11,788 nucleotides of DNA from Clostridiales bacterium (GTDB lineage: Bacteria; Bacillota; Clostridia; Oscillospirales; Oscillospiraceae): positions 1 through 11,788 of the forward strand of contig JAJBTD010000036.1 in the NCBI GenBank assembly GCA_020861055.1, read 5' to 3'. Shown here piece by piece: positions 1 to 7,518 of the stretch. The stretch's first letter is position 1; each line of letters opens with the position of its first letter. A program made the translations under genes and the position numbers. The notes under the pieces were generated by a model. It did not search any database and was not told the DNA's origin. It saw only the letters and a program-made list of their open reading frames with translations.

Positions 1-50
1 CATCCTAAAGCCTGCTGTCGCCTGAAACTATTCACTTTTAACTTATTATA
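1..50. other. AT-rich edge segment, possible insertion boundary
   Basis: The first 50 bases are about 36% G+C (positions 21-50 only about 23%), against about 64% for the next 50 bases. The yesL frame stays open through this stretch, but the residues it encodes (SYNKLKVNSF and onward) do not look like the usual continuation of a DUF624 protein. A compositional step this sharp inside a gene fits the end of a mobile element or another rearrangement. No terminal inverted repeat or target-site duplication can be verified, because the window stops here. Confidence 0.3.
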
Positions 51-251
51 CGAGGTGGTGAAGGGATTGCAGGTCTGCTCCCGCAGACAGGTCAGCAGGG
101 TGAAATACAGAGCGGCATACCCCGCCCCCGCCGTCACCACCGGCAGGAGGGAGAGGACGAACAGCAGATTGGCGGCGATGAGGATGCCGCACCTGGTCAT
201 GAGCTGGCCGAAGACGCTGTCATTGTCCAGAAGGCCGCGTAAAAATCTCAC
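1..251 (-). CDS. YesL-like DUF624 membrane protein, partial (N-terminal 83 codons)
   Basis: This is the N-terminal part of a YesL/DUF624 family membrane protein. Such proteins usually have about 200 residues and are often encoded beside sugar ABC transporters; their molecular role is not established. The start is a GTG at 251, chosen because AAAGGAGG lies 8 bases upstream and the frame then gives the family pattern: a short amphipathic N-terminus (RFLRGLLDNDSVFGQL), a hydrophobic helix at about residues 22-43 (ILIAANLLFVLSLLPVVTAG), then GYAALYFTLL and NPFTT. That LPVVTAG...AALY segment is the main reason for the call. It begins 15 bases after the preceding gene and probably belongs to the same operon. 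From about codon 67 the sequence becomes AT-rich and stops resembling the family, so the gene may be disrupted there rather than merely cut by the window edge. No stop codon is seen inside the window. Confidence 0.7.
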   Translation of the reverse strand, partial: MRFLRGLLDNDSVFGQLMTRCGILIAANLLFVLSLLPVVTAGAGYAALYFTLLTCLREQTCNPFTTSYNKLKVNSFRRQQALG

Positions 252-266
252 GAAAAGCTCCTCCTT

Positions 267-944
267 TCATCGGGAAAACAGGTACCGGAGGAACCGGTCG
301 ATCTGGTCCGTATGGGGCGCGTTGGCGGAGACGCCCAGAGCGCAGTCCCCGCCGTAGTACCCATCCAGCAGAGAGCCGGAGAGGTCAATGCCCACCGGCA
401 CCTCCGTCAGCGTTCCGTCCCCCTCCAGGTCGGCCTCCACCGTCAGGATGCGGTCGGAGTAGGTCTCCAGCAGGTCGGACACCCGCTCGTCGGACAGGCT
501 CATGAGCCGCCCGCTCTCCCCTATCGCCAGCAGGTCGTCGGTGTTCATCACCAGCACATCCAGAGTGCCCCCGTCCAGGTAGGCGATCAGCATTTCATAA
601 TAGGCGCTGCCGGTGGTGGAGCCTGCGGCGGGATTGCAGAAGATCTCGTCTTCAAACAGAAGCTGCCCCACAGTCAGGTCATAGCCTGCATACGCGGCAA
701 AGCCGTCGTACAGCTCTGACCCTTCCCCCAGGTCCTCCGTCACATTGGCAAAGCAGGCGAAGAACCAGGTCTCTGAGGGAGTGGTGACGGCGTGCCAGGT
801 CATGGTGACGGCGAAGCCCGCCACCGCCACAATGGCGATGATCCACAGCTTGTAGTACGTCCAAAGGTAGCCGGGGCGCTCCCTCGGCGGGAGGGCCAAG
901 AGCTTGCTCCACTCCGCCCTCGCCCTTTCCATCAGGCCGCTCAT
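267..944 (-). CDS. Single-pass membrane-anchored protein of unknown function (225 aa)
   Basis: I do not recognise a named family. The 225-residue product has a basic/amphipathic cytoplasmic N-terminus (about 1-30), one hydrophobic segment at about 33-52 (LWIIAIVAVAGFAVTMTW), and a soluble acidic domain of about 170 residues predicted to face outward. The stretch around 112-150 (SAYYEMLIAYLDGGTLDVLVMNTDDLLAIGESGRLMSL is its core, read in parts) resembles the part of ABC substrate-binding proteins where a helix, a buried D-V-hydrophobic strand and a 'gets stuck at the wrong value' acidic loop occur, so a reduced binding-protein-like fold is possible; this is inference only. The start ATG overlaps the alpha-galactosidase stop (ATGA), with GGAGAGG 8 bases upstream, which implies translational coupling. 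It is followed at once by yesL. A role as a surface accessory to sugar sensing or uptake is plausible but unproven. Confidence 0.75.
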   Translation of the reverse strand: MSGLMERARAEWSKLLALPPRERPGYLWTYYKLWIIAIVAVAGFAVTMTWHAVTTPSETWFFACFANVTEDLGEGSELYDGFAAYAGYDLTVGQLLFEDEIFCNPAAGSTTGSAYYEMLIAYLDGGTLDVLVMNTDDLLAIGESGRLMSLSDERVSDLLETYSDRILTVEADLEGDGTLTEVPVGIDLSGSLLDGYYGGDCALGVSANAPHTDQIDRFLRYLFSR

Positions 945-3187
945 CTCGTTACCCTCTCCAGACGGATCTGGACGCTGGGGCAGTCGCCGTACAGCCGGGG
1001 CAGGACAAAGCCGCCGTACATCAGCCCGCCGCCGGTATAGGTCCGGCCCTCCTCCTGTCCGGACAGCTCGCCGCAGGCGTCTCCCGTGCCGAAGACCGCA
1101 AACTCCCTCACCCGGTACAGGGCGTTCTCCTCCAGTCCCCGGAGCCGGAGACAGATGAGCGGGGAGGTGGCCCGGACGTGAGTGACCACCACGCTGACCA
1201 GGGCCTCACCCCGGTCCGCCGAGACGTTCTGCCAGGCGGTATAGTCGGGGTTCGTGGCGGGGTCGGACAGACGGTAGTAGTCCCCCTGCCGGATCAGGTC
1301 GCCGTAGCGGTGGAACCGCTCGATCTGGCGGCGCACCGCCGCCTTTTCCCCCTCCGTCAGTAGATTCAGGTCCAGCTCATAGCCGAAGGTACCGCTCATG
1401 GCCACCACCGCCCGGGTGTCCAGAGGCACCGTCCGCCCGGTCTGGTGGTTGGGGCAGGCGGAGACGTGCGCGCCCATGGCGGATACGGGGTAGCCGAAGG
1501 AGGTGCCGTACTGGATGGTCAGCCGCTCCACGGCGTCGGTGTCGTCGCTGCACCAGATCTGGGGACAGTAGGCCAGCATCCCGGCGTCGAACCGTCCGCC
1601 GCCCCCGGCGCAGCCCTCCAGCAGCACCTCCGGGAACCGGGCGGTGAGTCGTTCCAACAGGTCGTATACCCCCAGCACATACCGGTGGGCCGCCTCTCCC
1701 TGGCGCTCCGGGGGGAGCACCCGGCTGTACACGTCTGTCAGGCTCCGGTTCATGTCCCATTTGATGTAGTCGATGGGGTAGGTCTCCAGCAGGGCGGACA
1801 ACCGCTCGTAGAGATAGTTTACCACCTCTGGCCGGCCCATGTCCAGCACCAGCTGATTCCGGCCCATGGTGGGGCTGCGGTTTGGCAGGGTCAGCGCCCA
1901 CTCCGGGTGGGCGCGGTACAGGTCGGAGTCCTCGTTCACCATCTCCGGCTCCACCCACAGGCCGAATTTCATCCCCAGGCCGTTCACCTCCCGGATGAGG
2001 CGGCTCAGGCCGCCGGGGAGCTTTTTCTCGTTGACGAACCAATCCCCCAGGCCCCGGTTCTCGTCGTCCCGGGCGCCGAACCAGCCGTCGTCCAGCACCA
2101 GCAGCTCCACCCCCAGGGCGCTGGCCTGGCGGGCGATAGAGATGATTTTGTCAGTGTCGAAGTCAAAATAGGTGGCCTCCCAGTTGTTGATCAGCACCGG
2201 ACGGCGGCGGTTCGACCAGGGACTGCGGCAGAGGTTGTTCCGGATGAAGCGGTGATAGCTCCGGGAGAGCTGCCCCAGTCCCTGATGGGTGAAGGTGAGC
2301 AGCACCTCCGGGGTCTGGAACTGTTCCCCGGGGGCCAGCGTCCAGCGGAACATCTCGTCGTGGATGCCCATGACCACCCGGGTGCCGCCGGACTGGTCCC
2401 GCTCGATGTCCGTCCGATGGCTGCCGGAGTAGACCAGCATCAGGCCAAGGCAGTCCCCATAGTCCTCCGTGGTCTCCCGCCCTGCCAGGATGACGAAGGG
2501 GTTGTGTTGATGGCTGGAGGCGCCCCGGCGGGAGGAGATGGTCTGGATGCCGCCGGTGATGGGAGTACGCACCATCTGCCGCTCCATATTGTGTCGCCCC
2601 TGGAAGTGGAGCAGATCCCAGTCCCCGAAGGGGATGTCCAGGCAGAGAGAGGCCGCGCGCTCCAGCGTCAGGCTGTCCATGCCCGTATTGCGCAGCTGTG
2701 CGGTGCGGGTGATGACGTCCCGCTCCTCAAACACGCCGTAATATAATTTGAGCTCCAACCCTGTCACCGTGTCGGCCAGGGTGATGACCAGCGTCTCCGC
2801 CTCATCGTTCCCGGCAAATGCAGAGGGCATTCCTTCCACTGCGTATTTGCCTGGCCGGATATGGTGGGAGACATATCGGAACGCCGCCCCATAGCCGCCC
2901 TCCGGCCCGGACACAGTCAGACAGCTGACCCGGAAATCGCCGGTATTGCAGCCGGTGTACTCCTGAGGCATGGTGTCCAGGCTGAATTGGGGCGCGCGGC
3001 GGCTGGGGTAGGGATTGGGGGAAAAGCCGAATTCCACCGGGCGGCACAGGTGCTCCATGCTGCCGGATACCCGGCGGCCATAGTACAGATGACGCAGAAA
3101 GCCCAGGGGGTCGATCTGCATTTGGTAGGTGGTGTTTTGGGTGTGCAGGACAAAAATGCCCTCTTCTCTCTGAAAGGAAATACTCAT
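941..3187 (-). CDS. Alpha-galactosidase, glycoside hydrolase family 36
   Basis: This enzyme hydrolyses terminal alpha-1,6-linked galactose from melibiose, raffinose and related oligosaccharides. The 748-residue length fits the bacterial GH36 enzymes of the AgaA/AgaB/RafA type, which are typically tetrameric. There is an N-terminal beta-sandwich (about 1-325), then a TIM barrel with NNWEATYFDF (334-343), LLVLDDGWFG (362-371), LWVEPEMVN (410-418), the nucleophile motif IKWDMNRS with Asp478, the EGCAGGGGRFD loop (524-534) and CSDDTD with acid/base Asp548, and a C-terminal beta domain. Asp478 and Asp548 carry the same numbers as the catalytic pair I recall for Geobacillus stearothermophilus AgaA/AgaB, which underlines the close match. 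There is no signal peptide, so it acts in the cytoplasm on imported sugar. GGAGGAG lies 5 bases before the ATG. It starts 21 bases after araC and overlaps the next gene by 4 bases. Exact oligosaccharide preference cannot be read from the sequence. Confidence 0.95.
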   Translation of the reverse strand: MSISFQREEGIFVLHTQNTTYQMQIDPLGFLRHLYYGRRVSGSMEHLCRPVEFGFSPNPYPSRRAPQFSLDTMPQEYTGCNTGDFRVSCLTVSGPEGGYGAAFRYVSHHIRPGKYAVEGMPSAFAGNDEAETLVITLADTVTGLELKLYYGVFEERDVITRTAQLRNTGMDSLTLERAASLCLDIPFGDWDLLHFQGRHNMERQMVRTPITGGIQTISSRRGASSHQHNPFVILAGRETTEDYGDCLGLMLVYSGSHRTDIERDQSGGTRVVMGIHDEMFRWTLAPGEQFQTPEVLLTFTHQGLGQLSRSYHRFIRNNLCRSPWSNRRRPVLINNWEATYFDFDTDKIISIARQASALGVELLVLDDGWFGARDDENRGLGDWFVNEKKLPGGLSRLIREVNGLGMKFGLWVEPEMVNEDSDLYRAHPEWALTLPNRSPTMGRNQLVLDMGRPEVVNYLYERLSALLETYPIDYIKWDMNRSLTDVYSRVLPPERQGEAAHRYVLGVYDLLERLTARFPEVLLEGCAGGGGRFDAGMLAYCPQIWCSDDTDAVERLTIQYGTSFGYPVSAMGAHVSACPNHQTGRTVPLDTRAVVAMSGTFGYELDLNLLTEGEKAAVRRQIERFHRYGDLIRQGDYYRLSDPATNPDYTAWQNVSADRGEALVSVVVTHVRATSPLICLRLRGLEENALYRVREFAVFGTGDACGELSGQEEGRTYTGGGLMYGGFVLPRLYGDCPSVQIRLERVTR

Positions 3188-3208
3188 GCGGACTCCTCCG
3201 TGATAAGT

Positions 3209-4129
3209 TTAATGTTCATCTAATGGAAGCAGCTCTCCCTCTGGGCACTCCAGATGGATGCGGCTCTCTTCCGGCTGGCGGCGATACGCGCCGGGGCTGC
3301 AATGATAGTGTTTGGTGAAGCTGTGGGTAAACGCCTGAAGGCTGTTGTATCCCACCATCCCGGCGATGGTCTCCACGGAAAGGGCGGTGTCCGTCAGCAG
3401 CTTCGCCCCCTCCCGCATACGCAACAGGATCATGTAGTCCTTGGGGGAGATGCCCATCTTCTGGGTGAACAGCTTGGTGAAATAGCTGCGGTCAATTCCG
3501 ATGGAGGCCGCCACCTCGCCTACCTTCATAGAGGCAAAATTGTGGCGGATATAATTCAAACCGTGCTGAACGTAGTCGCTCGGATCGTATTCTGAATGAA
3601 GATTCCGGATATCTCTGCTGCCGGACTGGATGGCGAGGCCCAGAAACTGGTACAGAACCCCCAGACGCCACAGGTCATGAGTCAGGTTCAGCTCTGTTTT
3701 GTCCAGCAGATCAGAGACCAGGGAGCAGAAGCCCGCCGGGTCAGTGTTGCAGTCCCGGACGTTCACCCCTCTGGGAAACCCCGCCTGTTCCAGATAGTAG
3801 GCGGCTTTTTCCCCCTCGAAGGTAATCCAGCAGTAGGACCAGGGGTTGTCGCGGTCAGCCCAGTACCGGGTCGTCTCTCCGGGCTTGGCCACGAAAATCT
3901 GCCCGTCGTGAACCCCTTGGGCGACGCCGTTCACTTCCAGATAGCCCTCTCCGGACATGATCACATGGAAGTGATATCCCGGACGGTTGACGGGACCGAA
4001 GGAATAGCCGGGAGGACATCTCTCAATGCCGCAGCTCATCAGGTAGAGGGACTCGGTCTGCCGGTTTCGGTAGGTCAGCTCGAACAGCCGATACTGGCCT
4101 GCCTTGAAGAAAAACTGCATTTTCGTCAT
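3209..4129 (-). CDS. AraC-family transcriptional regulator of the alpha-galactoside locus
   Basis: The 306-residue protein has an N-terminal cupin-like sugar-sensing domain (about 35-110, with PGYHFHVIMSGEGYLEVNG and a following DGQIFVAKPGE turn) and a C-terminal AraC/XylS DNA-binding domain (about 190-290). In the latter, the first helix-turn-helix is around 203-224 (VGEVAASIGIDRSYFTKLF) and the second around 251-275, ending in the usual GYNSLQAFTHSFTKHYHCSPGAYRR signature. Family members such as MsmR and RafR activate alpha-galactoside genes in other Firmicutes, and the position between transporter and GH36 enzyme supports the same role here. Start ATG at 4129 has GGGAG 8 bases upstream; a second in-frame ATG at 4120 is possible. 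It is separated from the upstream permease by a 174-base gap with several hairpins, and leads directly into the alpha-galactosidase gene. The effector is inferred to be melibiose, raffinose or a derivative. Confidence 0.92.
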   Translation of the reverse strand: MTKMQFFFKAGQYRLFELTYRNRQTESLYLMSCGIERCPPGYSFGPVNRPGYHFHVIMSGEGYLEVNGVAQGVHDGQIFVAKPGETTRYWADRDNPWSYCWITFEGEKAAYYLEQAGFPRGVNVRDCNTDPAGFCSLVSDLLDKTELNLTHDLWRLGVLYQFLGLAIQSGSRDIRNLHSEYDPSDYVQHGLNYIRHNFASMKVGEVAASIGIDRSYFTKLFTQKMGISPKDYMILLRMREGAKLLTDTALSVETIAGMVGYNSLQAFTHSFTKHYHCSPGAYRRQPEESRIHLECPEGELLPLDEH

Positions 4130-4179
4130 AAGTCATGCTCCCAAATGCGCTGATACGGCCCCGTCCGGGAGGGCAGCGG

Positions 4180-4194
4180 CCTCCGTCCCGGAGG
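4180..4194 (-). other. Small GC-rich hairpin upstream of araC
   Basis: CCTCCG and CGGAGG form a perfect 6-bp stem with a 3-base loop. It is the third and most araC-proximal of three hairpins in the 174-base gap between the second permease gene and araC. It has no T-tract of its own. It may pause transcription, influence RNA decay, or be incidental in such GC-rich DNA. Confidence 0.35.
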
Positions 4195-4196
4195 GG

Positions 4197-4226
4197 AAAA
4201 CGGGCAAAAGCGGTCGCTCTGACCGC
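4197..4226 (-). terminator. Possible weak or partial intrinsic terminator between permease and araC
   Basis: Read on the minus strand, GCGGTC and GACCGC pair as a perfect 6-bp stem around a 5-base loop (4210-4226). TTTT, a short GC interruption, and a second TTTT follow. The stem is short and the T-tract is broken, so full termination is doubtful. Partial termination would give the transporter genes more transcript than araC and the alpha-galactosidase. I found no convincing promoter between this point and araC, so some read-through is probably required. Confidence 0.4.
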
Positions 4227-4248
4227 CAGGAATCTCCCGGCCCTGCCT

Positions 4249-4267
4249 CCGGCGGACGGACCGCCGG
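4249..4267 (-). other. GC-rich stem-loop after the permease stop
   Basis: CCGGCGG and CCGCCGG form a perfect 7-bp stem with a 5-base loop, about 37 bases downstream of the permease stop codon. It has no T-rich tail, so it is more likely an RNA-stabilising or processing hairpin for the transporter mRNA than a terminator. Confidence 0.45.
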
Positions 4268-4303
4268 GGACAGGAAAAGGAGGAAAAGATTTGTGCTGTT
4301 ATT

Positions 4304-5143
4304 TTACAGCTTGCTTCCTGAGGTCGCAATCCCCTCGATAAACTGCTTCTGGAAAATCAAATACAGCACAATCATGGGGATGCAGGCCATCAAGGCGGCG
4401 GCCATCAGCTCCGGATAGTTGGAGCTGTACTGGCCCTGCATCTTTGCCAGAGCGGCGGAGAGAGTGGTGCTCTCCACCTGGGGGCAGACGATCATGGGCC
4501 ACATCAGGTCCTTGTAGGCGAACACCGCCGTAAAGATACCCAGACTGACCATGGCGGAGCGGGTCAGAGGGGCCATGATCCACAGAAAGCGCTGGGGGAT
4601 GTTGCAGCCGTCAATGGCGGCGGCCTCCTCCAGGTCCTTGGGCAGCCCCTGATACCCCTGCTTGAGCAGAAAGGTGCCGAAGGCGGTCACCACGCCGGGG
4701 AACACCAGGCCGGCAATGCTGTTGGTCCAGCCCAGGCTGGTCACCATGACGTACTGGGGGATGATGAAGATCTGGCTGGGCACCATCATCTGGATGAGAA
4801 TGAGTGAGAACAGAAGGTTCTTTCCGGGGAAGTGGAGGCGGCCGAAGGCGTAGCCCGCCAGGGTGGCAGTCAGCACGGCGCAGACCACCCGCCAGAAGAT
4901 CATCAGGATGGTGTTTTTATAGAGGTACAGGAAATTGTAGTTTTTCCAGACGGAGACGAAGTTGTCCACGCTCCAGCTGGAGGGAAAAATAACGAAGGGG
5001 TTCACCGAGGTGGCCTCGGTCAGCGTCTTGAACGCGGTCAGCAGCATCCAAAGAAAGGGCACCAGCATGGTGATGGAGCAGATGATGAGGATGAGATGAA
5101 TCAGCCCCTGGGTCGCCCGTTGTCTTGCCTGATAGCTTTCCAT
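4304..5143 (-). CDS. Sugar ABC transporter permease, CUT1 family (MsmG/RafG-like)
   Basis: This is the second integral-membrane subunit of the oligosaccharide importer. It has 279 residues with about six hydrophobic segments, starting at about 14-35 (LIHLILIICSITMLVPFLWMLL is read in part). The cytoplasmic EAA loop, LEEAAAIDG at about 171-179, contacts the ATPase and is typical of this subunit. The C-terminus ends in the IEGIATSGSKL form common in MalG-like permeases. The start chosen is the ATG at 5143, preceded by TAAGGAGG with a 6-base gap. The open frame extends further upstream, but those codons overlap the first permease and lack the family N-terminus. It lies 11 bases after the first permease stop. 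No ATPase gene accompanies it in the window. Confidence 0.93.
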   Translation of the reverse strand: MESYQARQRATQGLIHLILIICSITMLVPFLWMLLTAFKTLTEATSVNPFVIFPSSWSVDNFVSVWKNYNFLYLYKNTILMIFWRVVCAVLTATLAGYAFGRLHFPGKNLLFSLILIQMMVPSQIFIIPQYVMVTSLGWTNSIAGLVFPGVVTAFGTFLLKQGYQGLPKDLEEAAAIDGCNIPQRFLWIMAPLTRSAMVSLGIFTAVFAYKDLMWPMIVCPQVESTTLSAALAKMQGQYSSNYPELMAAALMACIPMIVLYLIFQKQFIEGIATSGSKL

Positions 5144-5154
5144 ACTGCGCCTCC

Positions 5155-6054
5155 TTAACCGTAGAAGACCCACTTCTTCTCGCTTTTCTGCAAGAGGAAG
5201 GTGAGGGCCATAATGATGACCAGCATGCACACCACGATGGTAGCGCCGTAGCCCCGGCCGCCGTTGGTGAAGGTGTACTTATAGAAGATGTAGACCACGG
5301 ACTGCACCGAGGACAGGGCCTGGTTAGTGTTGTCCATCACCATGTAAATCAGGTCAAAGATCTGCAGCGCCCCGATGATACGGGTCTGTAGGATACAGAA
5401 GGGGGTGGGGCTTAGCAGGGGAACGGTGATGGAGAAGAACTGACGAAGGCCGGAGGCTCCGTCGATCTCCGCAGCCTCGTAGTAGTCGTGGGGGATCTCC
5501 TGCAATCCGGAGAGGAACAGGATCATGTTATAGCCCACGATGGACCACACGCCGATGATGCCGATGGAGATCCACGCCGTGTTGGGGTCGGAGATCCAGG
5601 CCACGTCCAGGCCAAACAGGTTGTTGAGCAGGCCGAACTGCTGGTTGTAGAGGAACTTCCACACCATGGCCACCGCCGCGGGGGCCGCCACCATGGGCAG
5701 GAAGAAGATGGTGCGGTAGCCGCCCCGGAAGGCGATCTTCCGGTTGAGCAGCACCGCCAGCACCAGGCCGATGCCGATGCCGAAGGGCACCTCAATAATG
5801 GCGTATTTCAGGGTGTTGAGCAGACTGCCCCAGAACTCCGAGCTGGTCAGCACGTTCTGGTAATTGGTCAGGCCGATGAACTGGTTTCCCCTGCCGAAAT
5901 CGCCTGTCTTGCAGAAGGACTGATAGATGGTGTAAAGAATGGGATAGAAGTTCAGGACGATCAGGCCGATCATGGTGGGGGCCACGAAGATCAGCCCCCA
6001 CATGGCCTCATTTTTCTCCGCCCTGGACATCTTCTTTTTGATTTTCCGGGTCAT
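5155..6054 (-). CDS. Sugar ABC transporter permease, CUT1 family (MsmF/RafF-like)
   Basis: This is the first integral-membrane subunit of the importer, MalF-like in order and form. The 299-residue protein has a basic N-terminus (KIKKK), a first transmembrane segment at about 19-40 (WGLIFVAPTMIGLIVLNFYP), the permease core, and the EAA loop YYEAAEIDGASG at about 191-202, followed by SITVPLLSP. It would form a heterodimer with the next gene product in the membrane. The ATG at 6054 was chosen because AAGGAG lies just upstream (5-base gap) and MTRKIKKK is a normal N-terminus; the frame runs 12 codons further upstream without such support. It follows the binding-protein gene after a 66-base gap containing a strong hairpin, and precedes its partner permease by 11 bases. 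Confidence 0.94.
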   Translation of the reverse strand: MTRKIKKKMSRAEKNEAMWGLIFVAPTMIGLIVLNFYPILYTIYQSFCKTGDFGRGNQFIGLTNYQNVLTSSEFWGSLLNTLKYAIIEVPFGIGIGLVLAVLLNRKIAFRGGYRTIFFLPMVAAPAAVAMVWKFLYNQQFGLLNNLFGLDVAWISDPNTAWISIGIIGVWSIVGYNMILFLSGLQEIPHDYYEAAEIDGASGLRQFFSITVPLLSPTPFCILQTRIIGALQIFDLIYMVMDNTNQALSSVQSVVYIFYKYTFTNGGRGYGATIVVCMLVIIMALTFLLQKSEKKWVFYG

Positions 6055-6075
6055 GATTTCTCCTTTCTGTCTGCA

Positions 6076-6109
6076 CTCCGGCCGGAACATCTCTCCGCCC
6101 CGGCCGGAG
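6076..6109 (-). other. Stem-loop between binding-protein and permease genes
   Basis: CTCCGGCCGG and CCGGCCGGAG form a perfect 10-bp inverted repeat around a 14-base loop. It starts about 11 bases beyond the binding-protein stop and has no T-tract. In binding-protein-dependent transport operons (for example between malE and malF in enterobacteria) hairpins at this place protect the upstream mRNA from 3' decay and keep binding protein in excess over permease. That role is inferred here from position and strength. Confidence 0.65.
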
Positions 6110-6120
6110 GCGCTTTCAAA

Positions 6121-7452
6121 TTATTCCGTTGCCAAGATGCTGTTCATATAGGCAGCGCAGTCGTCCAGGACGCTGCTCATGCGAGAGGTATCCAGCCAGG
6201 CGTCCACCAGCTTTTCCTTATAGTAGTTCTGCCAGGTGGTTGTGTTGTAGCTGTGGGGATAGGAGATGAGGGTGGCGGTGTCGTTCATGACCTGCACGGC
6301 GGAGGCGTCGATGCCCTTGGCAGAGATGGCTTCAGCATAGGCGCTGTCCGCGCCCACATAGCCGGACAGGGTCACGCCCAACTCGGCCTGCTTGACCTGC
6401 ATCTCATAGCTGGACAGCCACAGCACCAGGGCGGCGGCCTCGTTGGGATGGGCGGTGGAGGCGGAGGCGGACCAGGCCAGGGAATTGTAGATGGTCACCC
6501 GCTCACCGTCGTCACACTGGCCGTTGCCGTTGGCGTCATAGTAGGGCAGGACGGCGGTGGCGTAGTTTTCCGAGCCATCGTACTCGGTAAATCCCACCAA
6601 AGTGTAGTTGCCCTGGCAGATCATGGCCACCAGGTTGTTGGAGAACAGGCCGTTGGTGCCGTTCTCGGAGACCAGGGATTGAGGGGCTAAAGCATCGTCG
6701 ATGAGCTTGCCCACAAACTCCATGGCCGCCTTGGTCGCGTCGGAGTCCAGACCGGATGTGGTGCCGTCCTCGGAGATGATGCTACCACCCATGGCGTAAA
6801 CGATATTCCACCAACTGTCCTGATCGTTGGTAGTGTTCATGGCCGCACCGTAGACAGAGCCGCCGCTAGCGGCGGTGATGCCGGAGGCCACCTCGTAGAA
6901 GGTATCCCAGGTCCAGGTCTCGTCGGGGTAGTCGAAGCCGTACTCATCAAAGATGGCCTTGTTGTAGAGGATGACGTTGATGTCGTGATCCTTCGGAATG
7001 CCGTAATACTTGTCCTCATAGGTGAAGGTCTCCACAGCGCCCTCGTAGTAGTTGGACATGTCGATGTCCTCATCCGCCTCGATGTAGGGGGTCAGATCCA
7101 GCAGGATGTCGTTGGACATATACTTCTCCGCCTCCAGGACGTGCATCCAGAACACGTCGGCCATGTCGCCTCCGGAGGCCCCGGCCTCCAGCAGAGTCCA
7201 GTAGTTGTCCCAGGTCACCACGTTGACCTTGACGGCGATGCCGGTGTCCTCGGTGAACAGGTCGCAGATCTCCTGGATGCCGTCCTGCTGGTCAGAGTCC
7301 CACACCCAGACCTCCAGCTCTGCGGACGTGTCCAGCTCTGCATCCGGGTCGGCGGAGCCTCCGTCGGAGTCCCCGGCGCTTCCACAGGCCGTCAGCGCAA
7401 ACGCCATGACGACAGCCAGCAGAAACGCCATCCACTGTTTGATGCGCTTCAT
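6121..7452 (-). CDS. Extracellular sugar-binding lipoprotein of a CUT1 ABC transporter
   Basis: The product is a family-1 extracellular solute-binding protein (MsmE/RafE type) that captures sugar outside the membrane and delivers it to the two permeases. It has 443 residues: a lysine/arginine N-region, a hydrophobic core, and a lipobox LTAC with Cys23 for lipid anchoring, then a Ser/Gly/Asp-rich linker and the bilobed domain beginning AELEVWVWDSDQQDG. Further family features include WDNYWTLLEAGASGGDMADVFWM (in part), YYGIPKDHDINVILYNK and a tryptophan-rich WTWDTFYE. The start ATG is at 7452 with AAGGAGG 11 bases upstream, rather long, but it places the signal peptide correctly; the frame extends 56 codons upstream through the promoter and is not expected to be translated. 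It is the first gene of the operon. Alpha-galactosides are the likely ligands because of the downstream GH36 gene. Confidence 0.94.
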   Translation of the reverse strand: MKRIKQWMAFLLAVVMAFALTACGSAGDSDGGSADPDAELDTSAELEVWVWDSDQQDGIQEICDLFTEDTGIAVKVNVVTWDNYWTLLEAGASGGDMADVFWMHVLEAEKYMSNDILLDLTPYIEADEDIDMSNYYEGAVETFTYEDKYYGIPKDHDINVILYNKAIFDEYGFDYPDETWTWDTFYEVASGITAASGGSVYGAAMNTTNDQDSWWNIVYAMGGSIISEDGTTSGLDSDATKAAMEFVGKLIDDALAPQSLVSENGTNGLFSNNLVAMICQGNYTLVGFTEYDGSENYATAVLPYYDANGNGQCDDGERVTIYNSLAWSASASTAHPNEAAALVLWLSSYEMQVKQAELGVTLSGYVGADSAYAEAISAKGIDASAVQVMNDTATLISYPHSYNTTTWQNYYKEKLVDAWLDTSRMSSVLDDCAAYMNSILATE

Positions 7453-7518
7453 AATGGTTTGTTCCTCCTTCAAAAGTGTTTTTCCATGAGTCAAAGTTGC
7501 CTCAAGGAGATTATCATA

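Noticed and set aside
1445..2746. Long plus-strand open frame opposite the alpha-galactosidase
   Set aside because: It is a mirror of GC-rich codon use in the GH36 gene, with no supported start or recognisable domain.
4130..4303. Independent promoter for araC in the gap after the second permease
   Set aside because: No -10-like hexamer with an acceptable -35 partner was seen on the minus strand; the gap is GC-rich and dominated by hairpins.
5488..6690. Plus-strand open frame spanning the first permease and part of the binding-protein gene
   Set aside because: It runs across two well-supported genes and the hairpin between them, and its product is Gly/His/Val-rich with no family features.
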